NCBI RefSeq assembly: GCF_033807715.1
Contig: NC_084591.1
Span: 50,444,615-50,508,614, forward strand
From: Cololabis saira
Taxonomy: Eukaryota > Chordata > Actinopteri > Beloniformes > Belonidae
DNA: 64,000 nucleotides
Direction of reading: 5' to 3'
Shown: positions 63,794 through 64,000 of the stretch, in pieces
How the letters are laid out: every line of letters starts with the position of its first letter
Position numbering within the stretch: position 1 is the stretch's first letter
The notes under the pieces: generated by a model
Told to the model about the DNA's origin: nothing
Seen by the model: only the letters and a program-made list of their open reading frames with translations
The model's database searches: none
Position numbers and translations under genes: made by a program

Positions 63794-64000
63794 CAGGGGC
63801 GCCGCTAGGGATTTTGGGCCCCATGAAAATAATCTTTACCGGGCCCCCCAACACAGCGGCGAAATTTGTTGATGCTATTTTACATACAATGCATTTTAAT
63901 GGTATTGCAGGCGTTGATGTTTCCAAAACAAATAAAGTTATTGTTACCAGGGAATTGAAAATAAATCATTTGTGATTATATGTTATTTAATAACTTAGTG
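63794..64000. mobile_element. Start of a hAT-like element, cut by the window edge
   Basis: CAGGGGCGCCGCTAGGG (from 63793) and TTTTGGGCCCCATG resemble ends of fish hAT elements such as those at 36077 and 54163 with their GGGCCC text. It begins inside the seventh minisatellite unit. The other end is not in the window. Confidence 0.35.

Noticed and set aside
63428..63872. Short ORFs on both strands with SVASRVMTAPPPDQ-type repeats
   Set aside because: They are translations of the 42-bp minisatellite, whose period is a multiple of three.

Overview
The window reads as intergenic or heterochromatin-like DNA of a ray-finned (teleost) fish. Nearly every recognisable coding stretch belongs to a transposable element of a type common in fish genomes: L2, Rex1, RTE and L1-like LINEs, a LINE of the R2/NeSL type with a restriction-like endonuclease, Ty3/Gypsy LTR elements, an endogenous retrovirus, many hAT-type DNA transposons, a Harbinger-like element and a tRNA-derived SINE. 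I found no host protein-coding gene that I could support.

Layout. 1-3910: the 3' part of a Ty3/Gypsy element (gag end, protease, RT, RNase H, integrase, 3' LTR), intact except for one in-frame amber codon. 3911-8418: the end of an L1-like LINE, split by a whole REL-endonuclease LINE with a 6-bp target duplication. 8419-9420: an L2 3' UTR split by a small THAP-encoding DNA transposon. 9421-12375: AT-rich LINE remnants. 12376-16640: a nearly intact L2 (minus strand). 16815-20900: an endogenous retrovirus (end of integrase, env, LTR, a primer-binding site matching tRNA-Tyr, leader, second partial LTR). 21040-28000: several copies of an unclassified dispersed repeat, one carrying an 82-bp perfect palindrome, plus a truncated L2. 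28034-29018: a hAT-like element holding a LINE fragment that itself holds a SINE. 29177-33570: a Rex1 LINE broken by two DNA transposons and a 1.7-kb, 11-bp-unit minisatellite. 35100-37543: an intron-containing exon pair and, 1.7 kb away, its spliced copy fused to a LINE RT fragment, with a hAT nested in a hAT between them. 37945-41115: a nearly complete RTE-type LINE. 41981-43073: a twin of the earlier hAT. 45547-50535: a Gypsy-type pol fossil with the unusual order integrase-RT-RNase H (Gmr1-like), broken by a Harbinger-like element, two L2 copies and another repeat block. 53300-56363: an L2-like LINE split by a hAT. 56364-60158: Kolobok-like, MITE, Gypsy gag and solo-LTR pieces. 60164-64000: mostly unassigned DNA, a second copy of a LINE 3' UTR with a nested RTE tail, and a 42-bp GC-box/CCAAT minisatellite.

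The genes here do not form a host pathway. What can be read is a relative chronology: many insertions keep exact target duplications, and the interrupted elements can be aligned to uninterrupted relatives inside the same window. Family names come from recognisable motifs and general knowledge of these families; no database search was possible.
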